Source: Lysobacteraceae bacterium (lineage in GTDB: Bacteria > Pseudomonadota > Gammaproteobacteria > Nitrococcales > AK92). From it: a stretch of 64,000 bases of DNA. This document shows, one piece after another, positions 1 to 10,823 of this stretch (the stretch's first letter is position 1; each line of letters opens with the position of its first letter). The position numbers were made by a program, and so were the translations under genes. Location of the stretch: NCBI GenBank assembly GCA_012523465.1, contig JAAYIK010000007.1:1-64000 (forward strand), written 5' to 3'. The notes below the pieces were generated by a model. That model saw only the letters and a program-made list of their open reading frames with translations, was not told where the DNA came from and did no database searches.

Positions 1-122
1 ATAACGTGAAGCTGACGGTGTCGCTGATTGCGCCGATTGCGATGGAAGAGGGTCTGCGCTTTGCGATTCGCGAAGGCGGCCGTACCGTCGGCGCCGGCGT
101 GGTGTCGAAAATCATCGAGTAA
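1..122 (+). CDS. tuf: Elongation factor Tu, C-terminal 39 residues (partial)
   Basis: The window opens inside a gene whose last residues read [20 protein letters not shown], followed by a [13 protein letters not shown] ending. That is the strongly conserved end of EF-Tu domain III. EF-Tu delivers aminoacyl-tRNA to the ribosomal A site as a GTP complex. The stop codon lies 6 bp before rpsJ, the usual str-S10 junction. The 5' part is outside the window, so length and start cannot be judged. Confidence 0.95.
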   Translation, partial: NVKLTVSLIAPIAMEEGLRFAIREGGRTVGAGVVSKIIE

Positions 123-128
123 TGCGCC

Positions 129-440
129 ATGGCAAACCAAAGGATTCGAATTCGTCTCAAGGCGTTTGATCATCGCCTGATCGATCAGTCGGCGCGCGAA
201 ATCGTGGAGACGGCGAAGCGGACCGGGGCCACCGTCAAAGGCCCCATTCCGCTGCCGACCAAGCGCGAGCGGTTTACCATCTTGATCTCGCCGCACGTCA
301 ACAAGGACGCGAGGGATCAGTACGAAATCAGAACTCACAAGCGGCTGATGGACATCATCGATCCTACCGACAAGACGGTGGATGCGCTGATGAAGCTGGA
401 TCTGGCCGCGGGTGTGGAAGTTCAGATCAGGCTCTACTGA
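129..440 (+). CDS. rpsJ: 30S ribosomal protein S10 (NusE)
   Basis: 103 residues, the same length as E. coli S10, beginning [19 protein letters not shown]. It binds the 30S head and also acts as NusE in antitermination with NusB. It is the first gene of the S10 operon and starts 6 bp after the tuf stop. The E. coli-type L4-binding leader therefore has no room directly upstream, so autoregulation by L4 would need a site inside or before tuf. Confidence 0.98.
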   Translation: MANQRIRIRLKAFDHRLIDQSAREIVETAKRTGATVKGPIPLPTKRERFTILISPHVNKDARDQYEIRTHKRLMDIIDPTDKTVDALMKLDLAAGVEVQIRLY

Positions 441-507
441 CGCGTGCTGCGCCAGAAGGTGGCACGGCTCGGCGCCGTTCCGCCTTGTGAAGAAGAAGAG
501 GATTACA

Positions 508-1149
508 ATGGCAATCGGAATCGTCGGTCGTAAATGCGGCATGACCCGTGTCTTCACGGAAGACGGGGTGTCCGTGCCTGTGACCGTAATCGAGGCGACG
601 CCGAACCGGATCACCCAGATCAAAAGCCTGGAGGTCGACGGCTATCGTGCGGTTCAGGTGACCACCGGTACGCGTCGTCCCTCGCGAGTCAATAAGCCCG
701 CAGCCGGTCATTTTGCCAAGGCAGGAGTCGAGGCGGGGCGCGGTTTGTGGGAGTTCCGCCTGGACGACGGCGAAGGCGAGGACCTTCAGGTTGGTGCCGA
801 GATCACGGTCGAAATCTTTCAGCCCGGCCAGCGGGTGGATGTGACCGGCACCACCAAGGGCAAAGGGTTCGCTGGCACCATCAAGCGGCATGGCTTCTCT
901 GCCCACGATGCGACGCACGGCAACTCGCTCTCGCATCGCACCCCGGGTTCCATCGGCATGCGACAGACGCCTGGCCGTGTCTTCAAGGGCAAGCGCATGG
1001 CCGGTCAGATGGGGAACGTACGCCGCACCGAGCAAAACCTGGAGATCGTGCGCGTCGATCCGGAGCGGAATCTGCTGCTGGTGCGCGGCGCTGTGCCTGG
1101 CGCTCCTGGCGGCGATGTGCTCGTGCGCCTATCGGTGAAGAAGCGCTAA
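508..1149 (+). CDS. rplC: 50S ribosomal protein L3
   Basis: 213 residues from the ATG at 508 ([20 protein letters not shown]); an upstream in-frame start at 412 would overlap rpsJ and lacks family similarity. L3 nucleates 50S assembly near the peptidyl transferase centre. The QTPG stretch that carries the PrmB-methylated Gln150 in E. coli is present, inside the conserved [20 protein letters not shown] segment. It follows rpsJ after 67 bp. Confidence 0.98.
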   Translation: MAIGIVGRKCGMTRVFTEDGVSVPVTVIEATPNRITQIKSLEVDGYRAVQVTTGTRRPSRVNKPAAGHFAKAGVEAGRGLWEFRLDDGEGEDLQVGAEITVEIFQPGQRVDVTGTTKGKGFAGTIKRHGFSAHDATHGNSLSHRTPGSIGMRQTPGRVFKGKRMAGQMGNVRRTEQNLEIVRVDPERNLLLVRGAVPGAPGGDVLVRLSVKKR

Positions 1150-1161
1150 AGGGGATTGGTC

Positions 1162-1764
1162 ATGCAACTGCAAGTAAGAGGCGGCGAGGCGATCTCCGTG
1201 AATGAGTCGGCCTTCGGCCGTGAATTCAACGAAGCGCTGGTACACCAGGTGGTAGTAGCGTACCTGGCGGGTGCGCGTACTGGCACCAAGGCGCAGAAGA
1301 CCCGTGCCCAAGTGAGCGGCGGCGGCGCTAAGCCATTCCGGCAGAAAGGCACGGGCCGCGCGCGCGCAGGCTCCATTCGTAGCCCGCTCTGGCGCGGTGG
1401 GGGTGTGGTCTTCGCGGCAACTCCGCGCGATCACTCGCAGAAGGTCAACAAGAAGATGTACCGCGGGGCGCTGCGGTCCATCCTGTCTGAGCTAGCGCGT
1501 CTGGAGCGGCTGCTGGTGGTGCCGTCGTTCGACGTCGGCAGCCCCAAGACCAAGGAGCTGGTGCGAAAGCTTGGTGAGCTTGAGTTGGACGACGTCCTGA
1601 TCGTCACTAATGAGGTCAGTGAGAATCTGTACCTGGCTTCCCGCAACCTGCCCAAAGTTGACGTGCGGGACGTCCACGGCATCGATCCGGTCAGCCTGCT
1701 GAGGCATACCCATGTGCTGATGACGGTGGATGCGGTGCGAGCCGTAGAGGAGTGGCTGGCATGA
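1162..1764 (+). CDS. rplD: 50S ribosomal protein L4
   Basis: 200 residues from the ATG at 1162; a TTG two codons earlier is possible but less likely. The central extended loop ([20 protein letters not shown], then [11 protein letters not shown]) reaches the exit tunnel. In enterobacteria free L4 represses the S10 operon. The stop overlaps the rplW start as ATGA, suggesting translational coupling. Confidence 0.98.
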   Translation: MQLQVRGGEAISVNESAFGREFNEALVHQVVVAYLAGARTGTKAQKTRAQVSGGGAKPFRQKGTGRARAGSIRSPLWRGGGVVFAATPRDHSQKVNKKMYRGALRSILSELARLERLLVVPSFDVGSPKTKELVRKLGELELDDVLIVTNEVSENLYLASRNLPKVDVRDVHGIDPVSLLRHTHVLMTVDAVRAVEEWLA

Positions 1765-2054
1765 ATCAAGAACGCATCTACAAGGTCCTGCTCGGGCCGC
1801 ATATCTCGGAAAAGAGCGCCAATGTCGAGGCGGGCTTGAACCAGTACGTGTTCAAGGTCAGTCGTGATGCCACCAAGCCGGAAATCAAGAAGGCAATCGA
1901 GACCCTGTTCGAGGTCAAGGTCAAGTCCGTGCAGGTGGCTAACGTTCGTGGCAAGGCCAAGGGCTTCGGCCGCATTCGTGGCCGTCGCCCCGACTGGAAG
2001 AAGGCCTACGTTACGCTGCCGGAAGGCCAGAAGATTGAGCAGCTCGGCTCCTGA
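1761..2054 (+). CDS. rplW: 50S ribosomal protein L23
   Basis: 97 residues from the ATG at 1761, which overlaps the rplD stop by 4 bp; the reading frame extends 9 bp upstream but the ATGA coupling favours this start. L23 sits at the tunnel exit and docks trigger factor and SRP. The motif [10 protein letters not shown] near the N-terminus and the C-terminal [20 protein letters not shown] are typical. Confidence 0.97.
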   Translation: MNQERIYKVLLGPHISEKSANVEAGLNQYVFKVSRDATKPEIKKAIETLFEVKVKSVQVANVRGKAKGFGRIRGRRPDWKKAYVTLPEGQKIEQLGS

Positions 2055-2088
2055 CGCGTAACGGCAAACTTTAATACGGACAGATATC

Positions 2089-2910
2089 ATGGCACTGGTT
2101 AAGGCGAAACCAACATCTCCGGGACGACGCTTCGTCGTTCAGGTTAAGAACCCGGATCTGTGGAAGGGTGAGCCGTACGCGCCGTTGCTTGAGCCGCTCA
2201 CCAAGACCGGCGGTCGCAACAACCAGGGTCGTATCACGACCCGGCATATCGGCGGCGGCCACAAGCGGCGTTACCGCATCATCGACTTCAAGCGCGACAA
2301 GGACGGCATCCCTGCGCGCGTCGAGCGGATCGAGTACGATCCCAACCGCTCGGCGAATATCGCTCTGGTACTTTATGCCGACGGCGAGAGGCGTTATATT
2401 ATCGCCCCCCGCGGCATCCAAGCCGGGGATGAGATCATTTCCGGTCCTGATGCGCCGATCAAAGTTGGCAATGCGCTTCCTTTGCGCAACATTCCGGTCG
2501 GCACGCAGGTGCATTGTGTCGAGATGAAGCCCGGCAAGGGCGCGCAGTTGGCGCGTTCGGCGGGTGCCTCGGCGCAGCTGGTCGCGCGTGAAGGACGCTA
2601 TGCAACCCTGCGGTTGCGCTCCGGTGAAATGCGGCGTGTCCTGAGCGACTGCCGAGCGACCATCGGCGAGGTCGGCAATCAGGAACACTCGCTGCGCTCT
2701 TATGGCAAGGCAGGGGCTAAGCGCTGGCTGGGCATTCGTCCCACTGTGCGCGGCGCTGCCATGAACCCTGTGGACCATCCGCATGGCGGTGGTGAAGGCC
2801 GCACTAAGGGTGGCCGGCATCCGGTCACCCCGTGGGGTATTCCTACTAAGGGTCATAAGACTCGCAAGAATAAGCGCACGGCGAGCATGATCGTTCGTCG
2901 GCGCAAGTAG
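2089..2910 (+). CDS. rplB: 50S ribosomal protein L2
   Basis: 273 residues, identical in length to E. coli L2. The C-terminal [20 protein letters not shown] segment contains the conserved histidine needed for peptidyl transferase and subunit association. It lies 34 bp after rplW in the S10 operon. Confidence 0.99.
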   Translation: MALVKAKPTSPGRRFVVQVKNPDLWKGEPYAPLLEPLTKTGGRNNQGRITTRHIGGGHKRRYRIIDFKRDKDGIPARVERIEYDPNRSANIALVLYADGERRYIIAPRGIQAGDEIISGPDAPIKVGNALPLRNIPVGTQVHCVEMKPGKGAQLARSAGASAQLVAREGRYATLRLRSGEMRRVLSDCRATIGEVGNQEHSLRSYGKAGAKRWLGIRPTVRGAAMNPVDHPHGGGEGRTKGGRHPVTPWGIPTKGHKTRKNKRTASMIVRRRK

Positions 2911-2935
2911 TTAACAAACGCAAGGTTGGTAAGCC

Positions 2936-3208
2936 GTGCCACGCTCGATTAGGAAAGGCCCATTCGTCGACCTGCACTTGCTGAAGAAGGTCGAGGAAGC
3001 CGTAAAAAGCAACAGCAAGCGCCCGATCAAGACCTGGTCGCGCCGATCCATGATCATTCCGGAAATGGTCGGCTTGACGATTGCCGTGCACAACGGTCGT
3101 CAACATGTTCCCATTCTGATCAATGAGAACATGGTCGGCCACAAGTTGGGTGAATTCGCGCCGACCCGCACTTTCCGCGGGCATGCGGCGGACAAGAAAT
3201 CGAGATAG
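2936..3208 (+). CDS. rpsS: 30S ribosomal protein S19
   Basis: 90 residues with a GTG start at 2936 ([17 protein letters not shown] follows). S19 is in the 30S head next to S13 and contacts the A-site finger. No ATG in frame gives the conserved N-terminus, so GTG is the start. It is followed by rplV after 11 bp. Confidence 0.98.
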   Translation: MPRSIRKGPFVDLHLLKKVEEAVKSNSKRPIKTWSRRSMIIPEMVGLTIAVHNGRQHVPILINENMVGHKLGEFAPTRTFRGHAADKKSR

Positions 3209-3219
3209 GGGGTAGAGAG

Positions 3220-3552
3220 ATGGAAGTCGCAGCTAGGCTGAGATACTCGCGTATCTCTCCCCAGAAGGCACGGCTGGTTGCGGACCAAGTGCGCGGGCTG
3301 CCGGTGGGCCGTGCCCTGCAGGTACTGGAGTACAGCCCCAAGAAGGCGGCGCGGATCATCAAGAAGGTGCTCGATTCGGCCATTGCCAATGCAGAGCACA
3401 ACGAGGGCGCAGACATCGATGAGCTGAAGGTGGCTCGTATCTTTGTCGACGAGGGTCCGATTCTCAAGCGGATTCGTCCGCGCGCCAAGGGGCGTGCCAA
3501 CCGGATCCTGAAGCGCACCAGTCACATCACCGTGATTGTCGGCGACGAGTAA
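3220..3552 (+). CDS. rplV: 50S ribosomal protein L22
   Basis: 110 residues, the family length in gammaproteobacteria. The C-terminal beta hairpin ([20 protein letters not shown]) lines the exit tunnel and is where macrolide-resistance changes arise in other species. The preceding sequence GGGGGTAGAGAG gives a weak Shine-Dalgarno. Confidence 0.98.
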   Translation: MEVAARLRYSRISPQKARLVADQVRGLPVGRALQVLEYSPKKAARIIKKVLDSAIANAEHNEGADIDELKVARIFVDEGPILKRIRPRAKGRANRILKRTSHITVIVGDE

Positions 3553-3563
3553 GAGAGGGCGTC

Positions 3564-4241
3564 ATGGGTCAGAAAGTACATCCGACAGGGTTCCGTCTCG
3601 GTATTACCGAGCGTTGGCGCTCGACCTGGTACGCCGATAGTCGCGATTTCGCCGATTATCTGAATACCGACCTGAAGGTGCGGAACTACATCAAGCAAAA
3701 GCTGGGTCATGCTTCGATCAGTCGCATCGATATCCAGCGGCCTGCCAAGAACGCGCTGGTGACCATTCACACCGCGCGGCCTGGCGTGGTGATCGGCAAA
3801 AAGGGCGAAGACATTGAGCGCCTGCGGCGCGATCTCAGCCAGCTCATGGGTGTTCCTGTCCATGTGAACGTGGAGGAGATTCGCAAGCCTGAGCTGGACG
3901 CCCAGTTGGTCGCCGAAAGTGTAGCGCAGCAGCTGGAGAGGCGCATCATGTTCCGCCGCGCGATGCGTCGTTCGGTCAGCAATGCCATGCGCATGGGCGC
4001 GCAGGGGATACGGATCAACGTGGCTGGACGCCTGAATGGGGCCGAGATCGCGCGCAGCGAGTGGTACCGCGAGGGTCGCGTGCCGTTGCATACCCTGCGC
4101 GCCGACATCGATTACGGCTTTGCCGAGGCGAAGACCACGTACGGCATCATCGGCGTCAAGGTCTGGATCTTCAAGGGCGAAGTGCTCGACAGTGAGCAGC
4201 AACTTGCTCCTGGGGCAGAGCGCCAGGCCGCCGCGCAATAA
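3564..4241 (+). CDS. rpsC: 30S ribosomal protein S3
   Basis: 225 residues starting [17 protein letters not shown] domain with the [15 protein letters not shown] loop lies near residue 73, followed by the C-terminal S3 domain. S3 forms the mRNA entry channel with S4 and S5. It sits 11 bp after rplV and 10 bp before rplP. Confidence 0.99.
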   Translation: MGQKVHPTGFRLGITERWRSTWYADSRDFADYLNTDLKVRNYIKQKLGHASISRIDIQRPAKNALVTIHTARPGVVIGKKGEDIERLRRDLSQLMGVPVHVNVEEIRKPELDAQLVAESVAQQLERRIMFRRAMRRSVSNAMRMGAQGIRINVAGRLNGAEIARSEWYREGRVPLHTLRADIDYGFAEAKTTYGIIGVKVWIFKGEVLDSEQQLAPGAERQAAAQ

Positions 4242-4251
4242 GGATTGAACC

Positions 4252-4665
4252 ATGCTACAGCCGAAGCGCACGAAATATCGCAAGCAACAAAAAGGCCGTA
4301 ATCAGGGCGTCGCGAGCCGTGGAAACACTGTTGCTTTCGGCCAGTTTGGCCTGAAAGCGACGACTCGCGGGGCGGTGACGGCCCGCCAGATTGAGGCTGC
4401 TCGTCGCGCCATCACCCGTTATGTTCGTCGTGGTGGCAAGATTTGGATCCGCGTGTTCCCGGACACCCCGGTCACTGCCAAACCCATCGAAGTCCGTATG
4501 GGTAGCGGTAAGGGTAATGTCGACCACTGGGTGGCCAAGGTTCAGCCTGGGCGGGTTCTGTACGAAATCGAAGGTGTTTCGGAAGAGGTCGCGCGCGAGG
4601 CCTTCCGTCTGGCGGCGGCCAAGCTGCCGGTTAAGACCACCTTCGTTGAACGGACGTTACTGTGA
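4252..4665 (+). CDS. rplP: 50S ribosomal protein L16
   Basis: 137 residues starting [20 protein letters not shown]16 binds near the A site of 23S rRNA and is needed for late 50S assembly. The conserved RIRVFPD-like stretch ([14 protein letters not shown]) and [14 protein letters not shown] are present. The stop shares one base with the rpmC start (TGATG). Confidence 0.98.
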   Translation: MLQPKRTKYRKQQKGRNQGVASRGNTVAFGQFGLKATTRGAVTARQIEAARRAITRYVRRGGKIWIRVFPDTPVTAKPIEVRMGSGKGNVDHWVAKVQPGRVLYEIEGVSEEVAREAFRLAAAKLPVKTTFVERTLL

Positions 4666-4865
4666 TGAAAGCGAGCGAGCTTCGTAACCGCGAGATTGCG
4701 GACTTGAATATTCTGCTGCTCGACAAGCTGAAAGAGCAGTTCAACCTGCGCATGCAACGCGCAACCGGTCAGCTGGCACGGCCTGATCAGCTGCGTAAGG
4801 TGCGGCGCGATATTGCCCGGATCAAAACTGTAATTAACGAGAAGAAGGCTGGTAAGTCGTCATGA
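4665..4865 (+). CDS. rpmC: 50S ribosomal protein L29
   Basis: 66 residues of mostly helical protein starting [19 protein letters not shown] one codon upstream is in frame, but the ATG at 4665 overlaps the rplP stop as TGATG and gives the usual N-terminus. L29 contacts L23 at the tunnel exit. It ends in an ATGA overlap with rpsQ. Confidence 0.97.
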   Translation: MKASELRNREIADLNILLLDKLKEQFNLRMQRATGQLARPDQLRKVRRDIARIKTVINEKKAGKSS

Positions 4866-5125
4866 GCGAACAGCAAAAGGCTGCCAGGACCCTGACCGGC
4901 CGTGTGGTCAGCAACAAGATGGACAAAACGGTCACCGTCGCGATCGAGCGCATGGTGATGCACCCGCTCTACGGCAAGTTCGTGCGCCGTATGACCAAGG
5001 TGCATGCGCATGACGAGGACAATGCCTGCAACGAGGGCGATATCGTAGCCATCACCCAATGCAGGCCGCTGTCCAAGACCAAGTCGTGGCGCGTGGTCGA
5101 AATTGTGGAACGGGCCGCGCGTTAA
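4862..5125 (+). CDS. rpsQ: 30S ribosomal protein S17
   Basis: 87 residues with the OB-fold signature [18 protein letters not shown] and a C-terminal [13 protein letters not shown]17 is a primary 16S rRNA binder in the 30S body. It is the last gene of the S10 operon; the 42 bp before rplN are the S10/spc boundary, where I see no clear terminator or promoter. Confidence 0.98.
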   Translation: MSEQQKAARTLTGRVVSNKMDKTVTVAIERMVMHPLYGKFVRRMTKVHAHDEDNACNEGDIVAITQCRPLSKTKSWRVVEIVERAAR

Positions 5126-5167
5126 GCTGCGGCGAGTGACAATAGCTAAGCAAGGCAGTACGTCGCC

Positions 5168-5536
5168 ATGATTCAAATGCAGACAGTCCTCAACGCGGCA
5201 GACAACAGCGGCGCTCGCCTGCTGAAGTGCATCAAGGTGCTTGGCGGCTCGCGCCGGCGTTATGCCAACGTTGGCGACATCATCAAAGTCAGTGTGAAGG
5301 ACGCGATTCCTCGCGGCCGAGTCAAGAAGGGCGAGGTCTACAACGCGGTCGTCGTGCGTACCCGCAAGGGTGTGCGCCGGCCCGACGGTTCGGTGATTCG
5401 CTTCGACAGCAACGCCGCCGTGCTGCTGAACAACCAGCTGCAGCCCATCGGCACCCGCGTGTTTGGCCCGGTTACCCGCGAGCTGCGTAACGAGCGCTTC
5501 ATGCGAATCATCTCGCTGGCGCCAGAAGTGCTGTAA
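5168..5536 (+). CDS. rplN: 50S ribosomal protein L14
   Basis: 122 residues starting [20 protein letters not shown]14 forms intersubunit bridge B8 and binds the silencing factor RsfS. It is the first gene of the spc operon. Confidence 0.99.
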   Translation: MIQMQTVLNAADNSGARLLKCIKVLGGSRRRYANVGDIIKVSVKDAIPRGRVKKGEVYNAVVVRTRKGVRRPDGSVIRFDSNAAVLLNNQLQPIGTRVFGPVTRELRNERFMRIISLAPEVL

Positions 5537-5549
5537 GCGGGAGGCTGTG

Positions 5550-5870
5550 ATGCGCAAGATCAAAAAGGGTGACGAGGTGATCGTCATCGCCGGCAAGGAC
5601 AAGGGACGGCGGGGCCAGGTTGTTCGCGTGCTGCCCGACATCGACAAGGTGATCGTGCAGAACGTGAACATGGTCAAGAAGCACATGAAGCCGAACCCTG
5701 CGCGTGGGATCGCTGGCGGCATTATCGAGAAAGAGATGCCGATCCACGTCTCCAACGTTGCGATCTACAACCCCAAGACCGGCAAAGGGGACCGTGTTGG
5801 CTTCCGGGAACTTGAGGACGGGCGCAAGGTCCGGTACTTCAAGTCAACTAACGAGCTCATCGACGCATAA
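5550..5870 (+). CDS. rplX: 50S ribosomal protein L24
   Basis: 106 residues from the ATG at 5550 ([20 protein letters not shown]), which starts the KOW motif; an upstream in-frame start at 5463 would lie inside rplN and is rejected. L24 initiates 50S assembly. A GCGGGAGG Shine-Dalgarno precedes it. Confidence 0.98.
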   Translation: MRKIKKGDEVIVIAGKDKGRRGQVVRVLPDIDKVIVQNVNMVKKHMKPNPARGIAGGIIEKEMPIHVSNVAIYNPKTGKGDRVGFRELEDGRKVRYFKSTNELIDA

Positions 5871-5879
5871 GGTATCGGC

Positions 5880-6419
5880 ATGGCGAGGCTGCAAGAATTT
5901 TACAAGCAGGAGGTCGTTCCAGCGCTGCGGGAGCGATTTGGCTACCGCAACGTGATGGAGGTGCCGAAAATTACCAAGATCACCCTGAACATGGGGGTCG
6001 GTGAGGCTGCTCGTGACCGGAAGGTGCTGGAATACGCGACACGGGACATGGCGTTGATCGCCGGGCAAAAGCCCGTGGTCACGCTCACCCGCAAGTCGAT
6101 TGCCGGCTTTCGCATTCGCGATGGTTGGCCGATCGGCTGTAAGGTAACGCTGCGTCGGGAGCGCATGTACGAGTTCCTGGACCGGCTGATCAACATCGCG
6201 ATGCCCCGCATCCGCGACTTCCGCGGAGTCAACCCGCGCTCGTTCGATGGTCGCGGCAATTACAGCCTGGGGATCAGCGAGCAGATCATCTTCCCTGAGA
6301 TCGAGTACGACCAGGTCGATGCGATCCGGGGGCTGGACATTACCATCACGACCACGGCGAAGACCGACGAGGAAGGTCGCGCGCTGTTGGAAGCATTCGG
6401 CTTCCCGTTCCGGAAGTAG
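5880..6419 (+). CDS. rplE: 50S ribosomal protein L5
   Basis: 179 residues, as in E. coli, starting [21 protein letters not shown]5 binds 5S rRNA and contacts P-site tRNA. In E. coli the S8 repressor site overlaps the rplE start in the spc mRNA; I could not confirm the fold here by eye. Confidence 0.99.
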   Translation: MARLQEFYKQEVVPALRERFGYRNVMEVPKITKITLNMGVGEAARDRKVLEYATRDMALIAGQKPVVTLTRKSIAGFRIRDGWPIGCKVTLRRERMYEFLDRLINIAMPRIRDFRGVNPRSFDGRGNYSLGISEQIIFPEIEYDQVDAIRGLDITITTTAKTDEEGRALLEAFGFPFRK

Positions 6420-6426
6420 GTGAAAC

Positions 6427-6732
6427 ATGGCGAAAGTTTCCATGATCGAGCGCGAGCGCAAACGCGCTCGGATGGTCAAGAAGTACGCTGCCAAGCGGGC
6501 TGAGCTCAAGGCGATCATCAAGAGCCCGACGGCAAGTGACGAGGAGCGCTGGCAGGCGCAGCTGAAGCTGCAAGCACTGCCGCGAGACGCAAGCCCTGTG
6601 CGCATGCGCAATCGGTGCCGAGTCACGGGGCGTCCACGTGGTGTTTATCGGAAATTCGGCCTTGGCCGCAACAAGCTGCGGGAAGCGGCGATGCGTGGCG
6701 AGATTCCCGGCTTGGTCAAAGCCAGCTGGTAA
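6427..6732 (+). CDS. rpsN: 30S ribosomal protein S14, zinc-independent form
   Basis: 101 residues, the long form without paired CxxC zinc ligands. The C-terminal [20 protein letters not shown] block is typical of E. coli-type S14. It lies 7 bp after rplE. Confidence 0.98.
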   Translation: MAKVSMIERERKRARMVKKYAAKRAELKAIIKSPTASDEERWQAQLKLQALPRDASPVRMRNRCRVTGRPRGVYRKFGLGRNKLREAAMRGEIPGLVKASW

Positions 6733-6752
6733 CAGGATACGGGTAACACACA

Positions 6753-7148
6753 ATGAGCATGAGCGATCCCATTTCCGACATGCTGACGCGCATCCGTAAC
6801 GGCCAGATGGCGCGCAAGGCCCAGGTCAGCATGCCGTCTTCCAAGCTCAAGGTTGCGATCGCCCGGGTTTTGAAGGAAGAGGGCTACATCAACGACTACC
6901 AGGTCGCCGAAGAGGGCGGCAAGTCGACCCTGACGATCGACCTGAAGTATTACAACGGCAAGCCGGTTATCGAGCAGATCGAGCGCGTCAGCCGCCCAGG
7001 GTTGCGGATTTACAAGGGCAAGGAAGAGCTGCCGCAGGTTCGTGGTGGCCTCGGGATCGCCATCGTGTCCACTTCCAAGGGCGTCATGACCGACCGCGCG
7101 GCCCGCGCTGCTGGTGAAGGCGGCGAAGTGATTTGCGTCGTCTTCTAA
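6753..7148 (+). CDS. rpsH: 30S ribosomal protein S8
   Basis: 131 residues starting [18 protein letters not shown]; the second Met, two codons on, is an alternative start. S8 organises the central domain of 16S rRNA and represses the spc operon in E. coli. The conserved C-terminus ([20 protein letters not shown]) is complete. Confidence 0.98.
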   Translation: MSMSDPISDMLTRIRNGQMARKAQVSMPSSKLKVAIARVLKEEGYINDYQVAEEGGKSTLTIDLKYYNGKPVIEQIERVSRPGLRIYKGKEELPQVRGGLGIAIVSTSKGVMTDRAARAAGEGGEVICVVF

Positions 7149-7166
7149 GAATTTAAGGACAGGATC

Positions 7167-7700
7167 ATGTCGAGAGTCGCTAATAAGCCTGTTCAACTGC
7201 CAAAGGGTGTGGAAGCCACTCTGGACGGCGACTTGATCAAGGTGAAAGGTCCCAAGGGGACGCTGGAGTGGCGCTGCCACCCCCTGGTGGAAGTGCAGCA
7301 GGAGAACGGGGAGCTGCGCTTTGCCGCTCGCAACGACGGGACGCGCGCAAGGGCCTTGGCTGGCACCACGCGGTCGCTGGTCGCCAATATGGTGCAAGGC
7401 GTTACCGAGGGTTTCGAGCGTAAGCTCGAGCTGCATGGCGTCGGTTATCGTGCCCAGGCGCAGGGCAAGACCCTGAACCTGACGCTCGGACTGTCGCACC
7501 CGGTTGTCTTCAACGCCCCTGAAGGGATTACCATCGAGACCCCGAGCCAGACTGAAGTCATCGTCCGGGGTATCGACAAACAGCTGGTTGGCGAAACCGC
7601 TGCGCAGATCCGCCGCTTTCGGCCGCCCGAGCCTTACAAGGGCAAGGGCATTCGATACGCTGGCGAGCGGATTGTGCTGAAGGAAGCCAAGAAGAAGTAA
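7167..7700 (+). CDS. rplF: 50S ribosomal protein L6
   Basis: 177 residues, as in E. coli, with two L6 repeats and the C-terminal signature [21 protein letters not shown]6 sits near the base of the stalk and binds 23S rRNA helix 97. Confidence 0.99.
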   Translation: MSRVANKPVQLPKGVEATLDGDLIKVKGPKGTLEWRCHPLVEVQQENGELRFAARNDGTRARALAGTTRSLVANMVQGVTEGFERKLELHGVGYRAQAQGKTLNLTLGLSHPVVFNAPEGITIETPSQTEVIVRGIDKQLVGETAAQIRRFRPPEPYKGKGIRYAGERIVLKEAKKK

Positions 7701-7717
7701 GCTACGGGACGACTGTT

Positions 7718-8071
7718 ATGGACAAAAAGCAGGCACGCCTGCGTCGCGCCCGTCGGGCGCGAGCGAAAATCGCACGACTGGGCTACCACCGGCTGACGGT
7801 GTTCCGTACGCCGCGGCACATCTATGCGCAGATCATCGCCCCCGGCGGTGGCCGCACGCTGGCTGCCGCCTCGACGGTAGAGAAGGAGGTCCGTTCGAGT
7901 GTTGGCTCGACGGGCAACAAGGTAGCCGCTGCCGTGGTCGGTCGTCTGATCGCGGAGCGGGCCAAGGCGATCGGAATCGAGAAGGTCGCCTTCGACCGTT
8001 CCGGCTACAAGTACCACGGTCGTGTGCAGGCATTGGCTGATGCCGCACGTGAAGCCGGCCTTAAGTTCTAA
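7718..8071 (+). CDS. rplR: 50S ribosomal protein L18
   Basis: 117 residues starting [20 protein letters not shown]18 binds 5S rRNA and delivers it to the 50S particle with L5. The C-terminal [20 protein letters not shown] block is characteristic. Confidence 0.98.
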   Translation: MDKKQARLRRARRARAKIARLGYHRLTVFRTPRHIYAQIIAPGGGRTLAAASTVEKEVRSSVGSTGNKVAAAVVGRLIAERAKAIGIEKVAFDRSGYKYHGRVQALADAAREAGLKF

Positions 8072-8086
8072 ACAAGGGTTTCTTTC

Positions 8087-8587
8087 ATGGCAACGAGCGA
8101 GATTAGCGGCGACGGGCTTCGAGAGAAGCTGATAGCAGTCAACCGAGTGGCCAAGGTTGTCAAAGGCGGTCGTCAGTTCGGCTTCACTGCCTTGACGGTG
8201 GTCGGGGATGGCGCTGGCAAGGTTGGCTTCGGTTACGGCAAAGCGCGCGAAGTGCCGCTGGCGATCCAGAAAGCCATGGAGCGTGCACGCCGCAATATGC
8301 GACAGATCAACCTCAAAGGGACCACGTTGCACCACGCTGTCACCGCCAGTCACGGGGCGAGCAAGATCTATATGCAGCCAGCCTCGGAGGGTACCGGGAT
8401 CATCGCTGGTGGCGCCATGCGTGCGGTGCTGGAAGTGGTCGGCGTGCAGGACGTGCTTGCCAAAGCCTTTGGTTCGCGCAACCCGATCAACGTGGTGCGG
8501 GCGACCATCAAGGGCCTGGAGAGCGTGGCCTCTCCGGAGGAGGTTGCTGCCAAGCGCGGCAAGACCGTTGAAGAGATCTTGGGTTAA
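8087..8587 (+). CDS. rpsE: 30S ribosomal protein S5
   Basis: 166 residues with the N-terminal double-stranded-RNA-binding-like domain ([20 protein letters not shown]) and the C-terminal GHS-fold. S5 takes part in decoding fidelity and is the spectinomycin target region (around VVKGGR). It is followed by rpmD after 2 bp. Confidence 0.99.
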   Translation: MATSEISGDGLREKLIAVNRVAKVVKGGRQFGFTALTVVGDGAGKVGFGYGKAREVPLAIQKAMERARRNMRQINLKGTTLHHAVTASHGASKIYMQPASEGTGIIAGGAMRAVLEVVGVQDVLAKAFGSRNPINVVRATIKGLESVASPEEVAAKRGKTVEEILG

Positions 8588-8589
8588 TC

Positions 8590-8793
8590 ATGGCGAACTC
8601 CAATACCTCCAGTCAGAAGCAGCTGCGCGTCACGCTTCGTCGGGGCCTGGCCGGCAAGCTGCAGAAACATCGGGCGTGCGTGCGCGGGCTCGGCCTGCGG
8701 CGCCTCAATCATACGGTGACCTTGCCTGACACCCCGGAAATCCGTGGGATGATCACCAAGGTTGCCTACATGCTAGAAGTTGAGGAAATCTGA
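8590..8793 (+). CDS. rpmD: 50S ribosomal protein L30
   Basis: 67 residues with a short Ser/Asn/Gln N-terminal extension before the L30 fold ([20 protein letters not shown]). It is a little longer than the 59-residue E. coli protein. It is packed between rpsE and rplO with 2 bp gaps on both sides. Confidence 0.97.
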   Translation: MANSNTSSQKQLRVTLRRGLAGKLQKHRACVRGLGLRRLNHTVTLPDTPEIRGMITKVAYMLEVEEI

Positions 8794-8795
8794 CC

Positions 8796-9230
8796 ATGCG
8801 CCTGAACATGCTTAAGCCTGCCGAAGGCAGCAAGCGGACGCCGCGTCGCATCGGCCGTGGCGCCGGCTCCGGGCTCGGCAAGACCTCCGGCCGCGGTCAC
8901 AAGGGACAGCACGCGCGCTCCGGCGGCTACAACAAGGTCGGTTTCGAAGGCGGCCAGATGCCGCTGCAGCGGCGCTTGCCGAAGGTCGGCTTCCGGTCGC
9001 GCAAGGCGCGCTTCAGCGCCGAAGTGCGGCTGTCCGAGCTTGCCCGCATTAAGGACGGCGTGGTTGACCTGCTGGCGCTAAAGGCGACCAAGCTGGTGCC
9101 GCAGCACACGCAGCAGGCCAAGATCATCAAGTCCGGCGAGTTGACTGTACCGGTCGCTGTGAAGGGCGTTGCCGTCACGAAGGGTGCCCGGGAAGCCATA
9201 CTTGCAGCTGGCGGAAAGATCGAGAACTAA
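8796..9230 (+). CDS. rplO: 50S ribosomal protein L15
   Basis: 144 residues starting [20 protein letters not shown], with the Gly-rich [19 protein letters not shown] segment that penetrates 23S rRNA. The stop codon is directly followed by the GTG start of secY with no spacer. Confidence 0.99.
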   Translation: MRLNMLKPAEGSKRTPRRIGRGAGSGLGKTSGRGHKGQHARSGGYNKVGFEGGQMPLQRRLPKVGFRSRKARFSAEVRLSELARIKDGVVDLLALKATKLVPQHTQQAKIIKSGELTVPVAVKGVAVTKGAREAILAAGGKIEN

Positions 9231-10574
9231 GTGGCTAGGTCCCCATCTTCTTCAAACCTGGCGGCGCTCCAGGGTCTCGGACGACTGACCGAGGTCCGGC
9301 AGCGTCTCGTGTTCGTGCTGCTGGCGATCGTGGTGTTCCGCATTGGCACGCACATCACGATTCCGGGTCTGGACAAGGTGGCGCTCGCCGAGATGTTCAG
9401 CCGAACCCAGGGCACCATCCTGGACATGTTCAACATGTTCTCCGGAGGGGCGTTGGAGCGGCTGAGCATTTTCGCCCTCGGCATCATGCCCTACATCTCC
9501 GCTTCCATCATCATGCAGCTGCTGTCGGCGACCATTCCGGCGCTGGAACAGTTGCGTAAGGAAGGTGAAGCGGGCCGGCGCAAAATTACCCAGTACACCC
9601 GCTACGGCACGGTGGCGCTGGCCATCTTCCAAGGTATCGGCATCTGCGTGGCGTTGCAGAATCAGGGCGTGGTGATGCAGCCCGGCTGGGGCTTTATCGT
9701 GGTCGGCACTGCGACTCTAGTCGCCGGGACTGTGTTCCTGATGTGGCTGGGCGAGCAGGTCACAGAGCGAGGCATCGGCAACGGCATCTCCATCATCATC
9801 TTCACCGGTATCGTGGCGGGATTCCCGGCCGCGTTGGGCAGCACCCTGGAACTGGCGCATACTGGCGAGCTGAATCCCGGTATGGTGTTGCTCATCCTGG
9901 TGCTGGTGATTGCGGTCACCGCCTTCGTGGTCTTCATCGAGCGCGGGCAGCGACGGATCACGGTCAACTACGCCAAGCGACAGCAAGGCCGTCGCATGTA
10001 CGCGGCCCAGAGTAGCCATTTGCCGCTCAAGCTGAACATGGCCGGCGTGATTCCGCCCATCTTCGCCTCGAGCTTGATCTTGTTTCCGGCCACGCTGGGA
10101 CAGTGGTTCGGCAATGCCGAAGGCATGACCTGGCTGGCCGATCTCAGTCAGACCATTCGGCCGGGGCAGCCGCTGTACGTCATCTTGTTTGCCGCAGGGA
10201 TCATCTTCTTCTGCTTCTTCTACACGGCACTGGTGTTCAACGCCAAGGAGACAGCAGACAACCTGCGGCGCTCGGGTGCCTTCATTCCCGGCATCCGTCC
10301 CGGCGAGCAAACCGCGCGCTACATCGACGGCGTCATGACGCGTTTGACCCTGTGGGGAGCGCTCTATATCACGCTGGTTTGCCTGCTGCCGGAATTCCTG
10401 ATCCTGTGGCTGAATGTGCCCTTTTATTTTGGCGGCACCTCCTTGCTCATCATCGTTGTGGTGATCATGGATTTCATGGCTCAGGTGCAGGCGCATCTGA
10501 TCTCGCACCAGTATGAGCCGCTGATGCGCAAGGCCAACCTGAAAGGTCACGGCGGAGCAGGACTGATTCGTTGA
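9231..10574 (+). CDS. secY: Preprotein translocase channel subunit SecY
   Basis: 447 residues from a GTG start abutting rplO. SecY forms the protein-conducting channel with SecE and SecG in the inner membrane. About ten hydrophobic segments are visible. The plug region follows TM1, and the cytoplasmic loops between TM8 and TM9 ([20 protein letters not shown], then [10 protein letters not shown]) carry the conserved SecA and ribosome contacts. The start has no independent upstream spacer, so its translation is probably coupled to rplO. Confidence 0.99.
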   Translation: MARSPSSSNLAALQGLGRLTEVRQRLVFVLLAIVVFRIGTHITIPGLDKVALAEMFSRTQGTILDMFNMFSGGALERLSIFALGIMPYISASIIMQLLSATIPALEQLRKEGEAGRRKITQYTRYGTVALAIFQGIGICVALQNQGVVMQPGWGFIVVGTATLVAGTVFLMWLGEQVTERGIGNGISIIIFTGIVAGFPAALGSTLELAHTGELNPGMVLLILVLVIAVTAFVVFIERGQRRITVNYAKRQQGRRMYAAQSSHLPLKLNMAGVIPPIFASSLILFPATLGQWFGNAEGMTWLADLSQTIRPGQPLYVILFAAGIIFFCFFYTALVFNAKETADNLRRSGAFIPGIRPGEQTARYIDGVMTRLTLWGALYITLVCLLPEFLILWLNVPFYFGGTSLLIIVVVIMDFMAQVQAHLISHQYEPLMRKANLKGHGGAGLIR

Positions 10575-10591
10575 TTTGAGTTGGGCACTTG

Positions 10592-10634
10592 GCGCGCAAA
10601 CTATTGTGCGCGGCGTCTTGTTTTTTGCTATGCT
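10592..10634 (+). promoter_or_regulatory. Hairpin after secY and possible promoter before rpmJ
   Basis: An 8-bp stem (10592-10599 with 10604-10611, one G-U pair, 4-nt loop) is followed by T-rich sequence from about 10618, then TATGCT at 10629-10634, which could be a -10 element. The T-run begins several bases after the stem, so termination would be weak at best. It may be a partial terminator or attenuator plus an internal promoter for rpmJ and the alpha operon. No good -35 is visible. Confidence 0.3.
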
Positions 10635-10675
10635 ACGCGCCCTTTAGGCGCGCGCAGCTGCATTGGAGCGATACC

Positions 10676-10789
10676 ATGAAAGTAAGAGCTTCCGTCAAGA
10701 AGATTTGCCGGAACTGCAAGATCATTCGCCGCAACCGCGCGGTGCGAGTGATCTGCACTGACCCGCGGCACAAACAGCGTCAGGGCTAG
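10676..10789 (+). CDS. rpmJ: 50S ribosomal protein L36, zinc-binding form
   Basis: 37 residues from the ATG at 10676. Cys11, Cys14, Cys27 and His32 form the zinc ribbon (C+ form). A longer reading frame from 10589 is not L36-like upstream of this Met. It lies 101 bp after secY and 70 bp before rpsM, as in other gammaproteobacteria. Confidence 0.97.
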   Translation: MKVRASVKKICRNCKIIRRNRAVRVICTDPRHKQRQG

Positions 10790-10823
10790 TGCCCTCGAAT
10801 ACGACCAGGTGACATTAGGACTT

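Noticed and set aside
412-507. Upstream extension of rplC
   Set aside because: It would overlap rpsJ and adds non-homologous sequence; the ATG at 508 gives the conserved L3 start.
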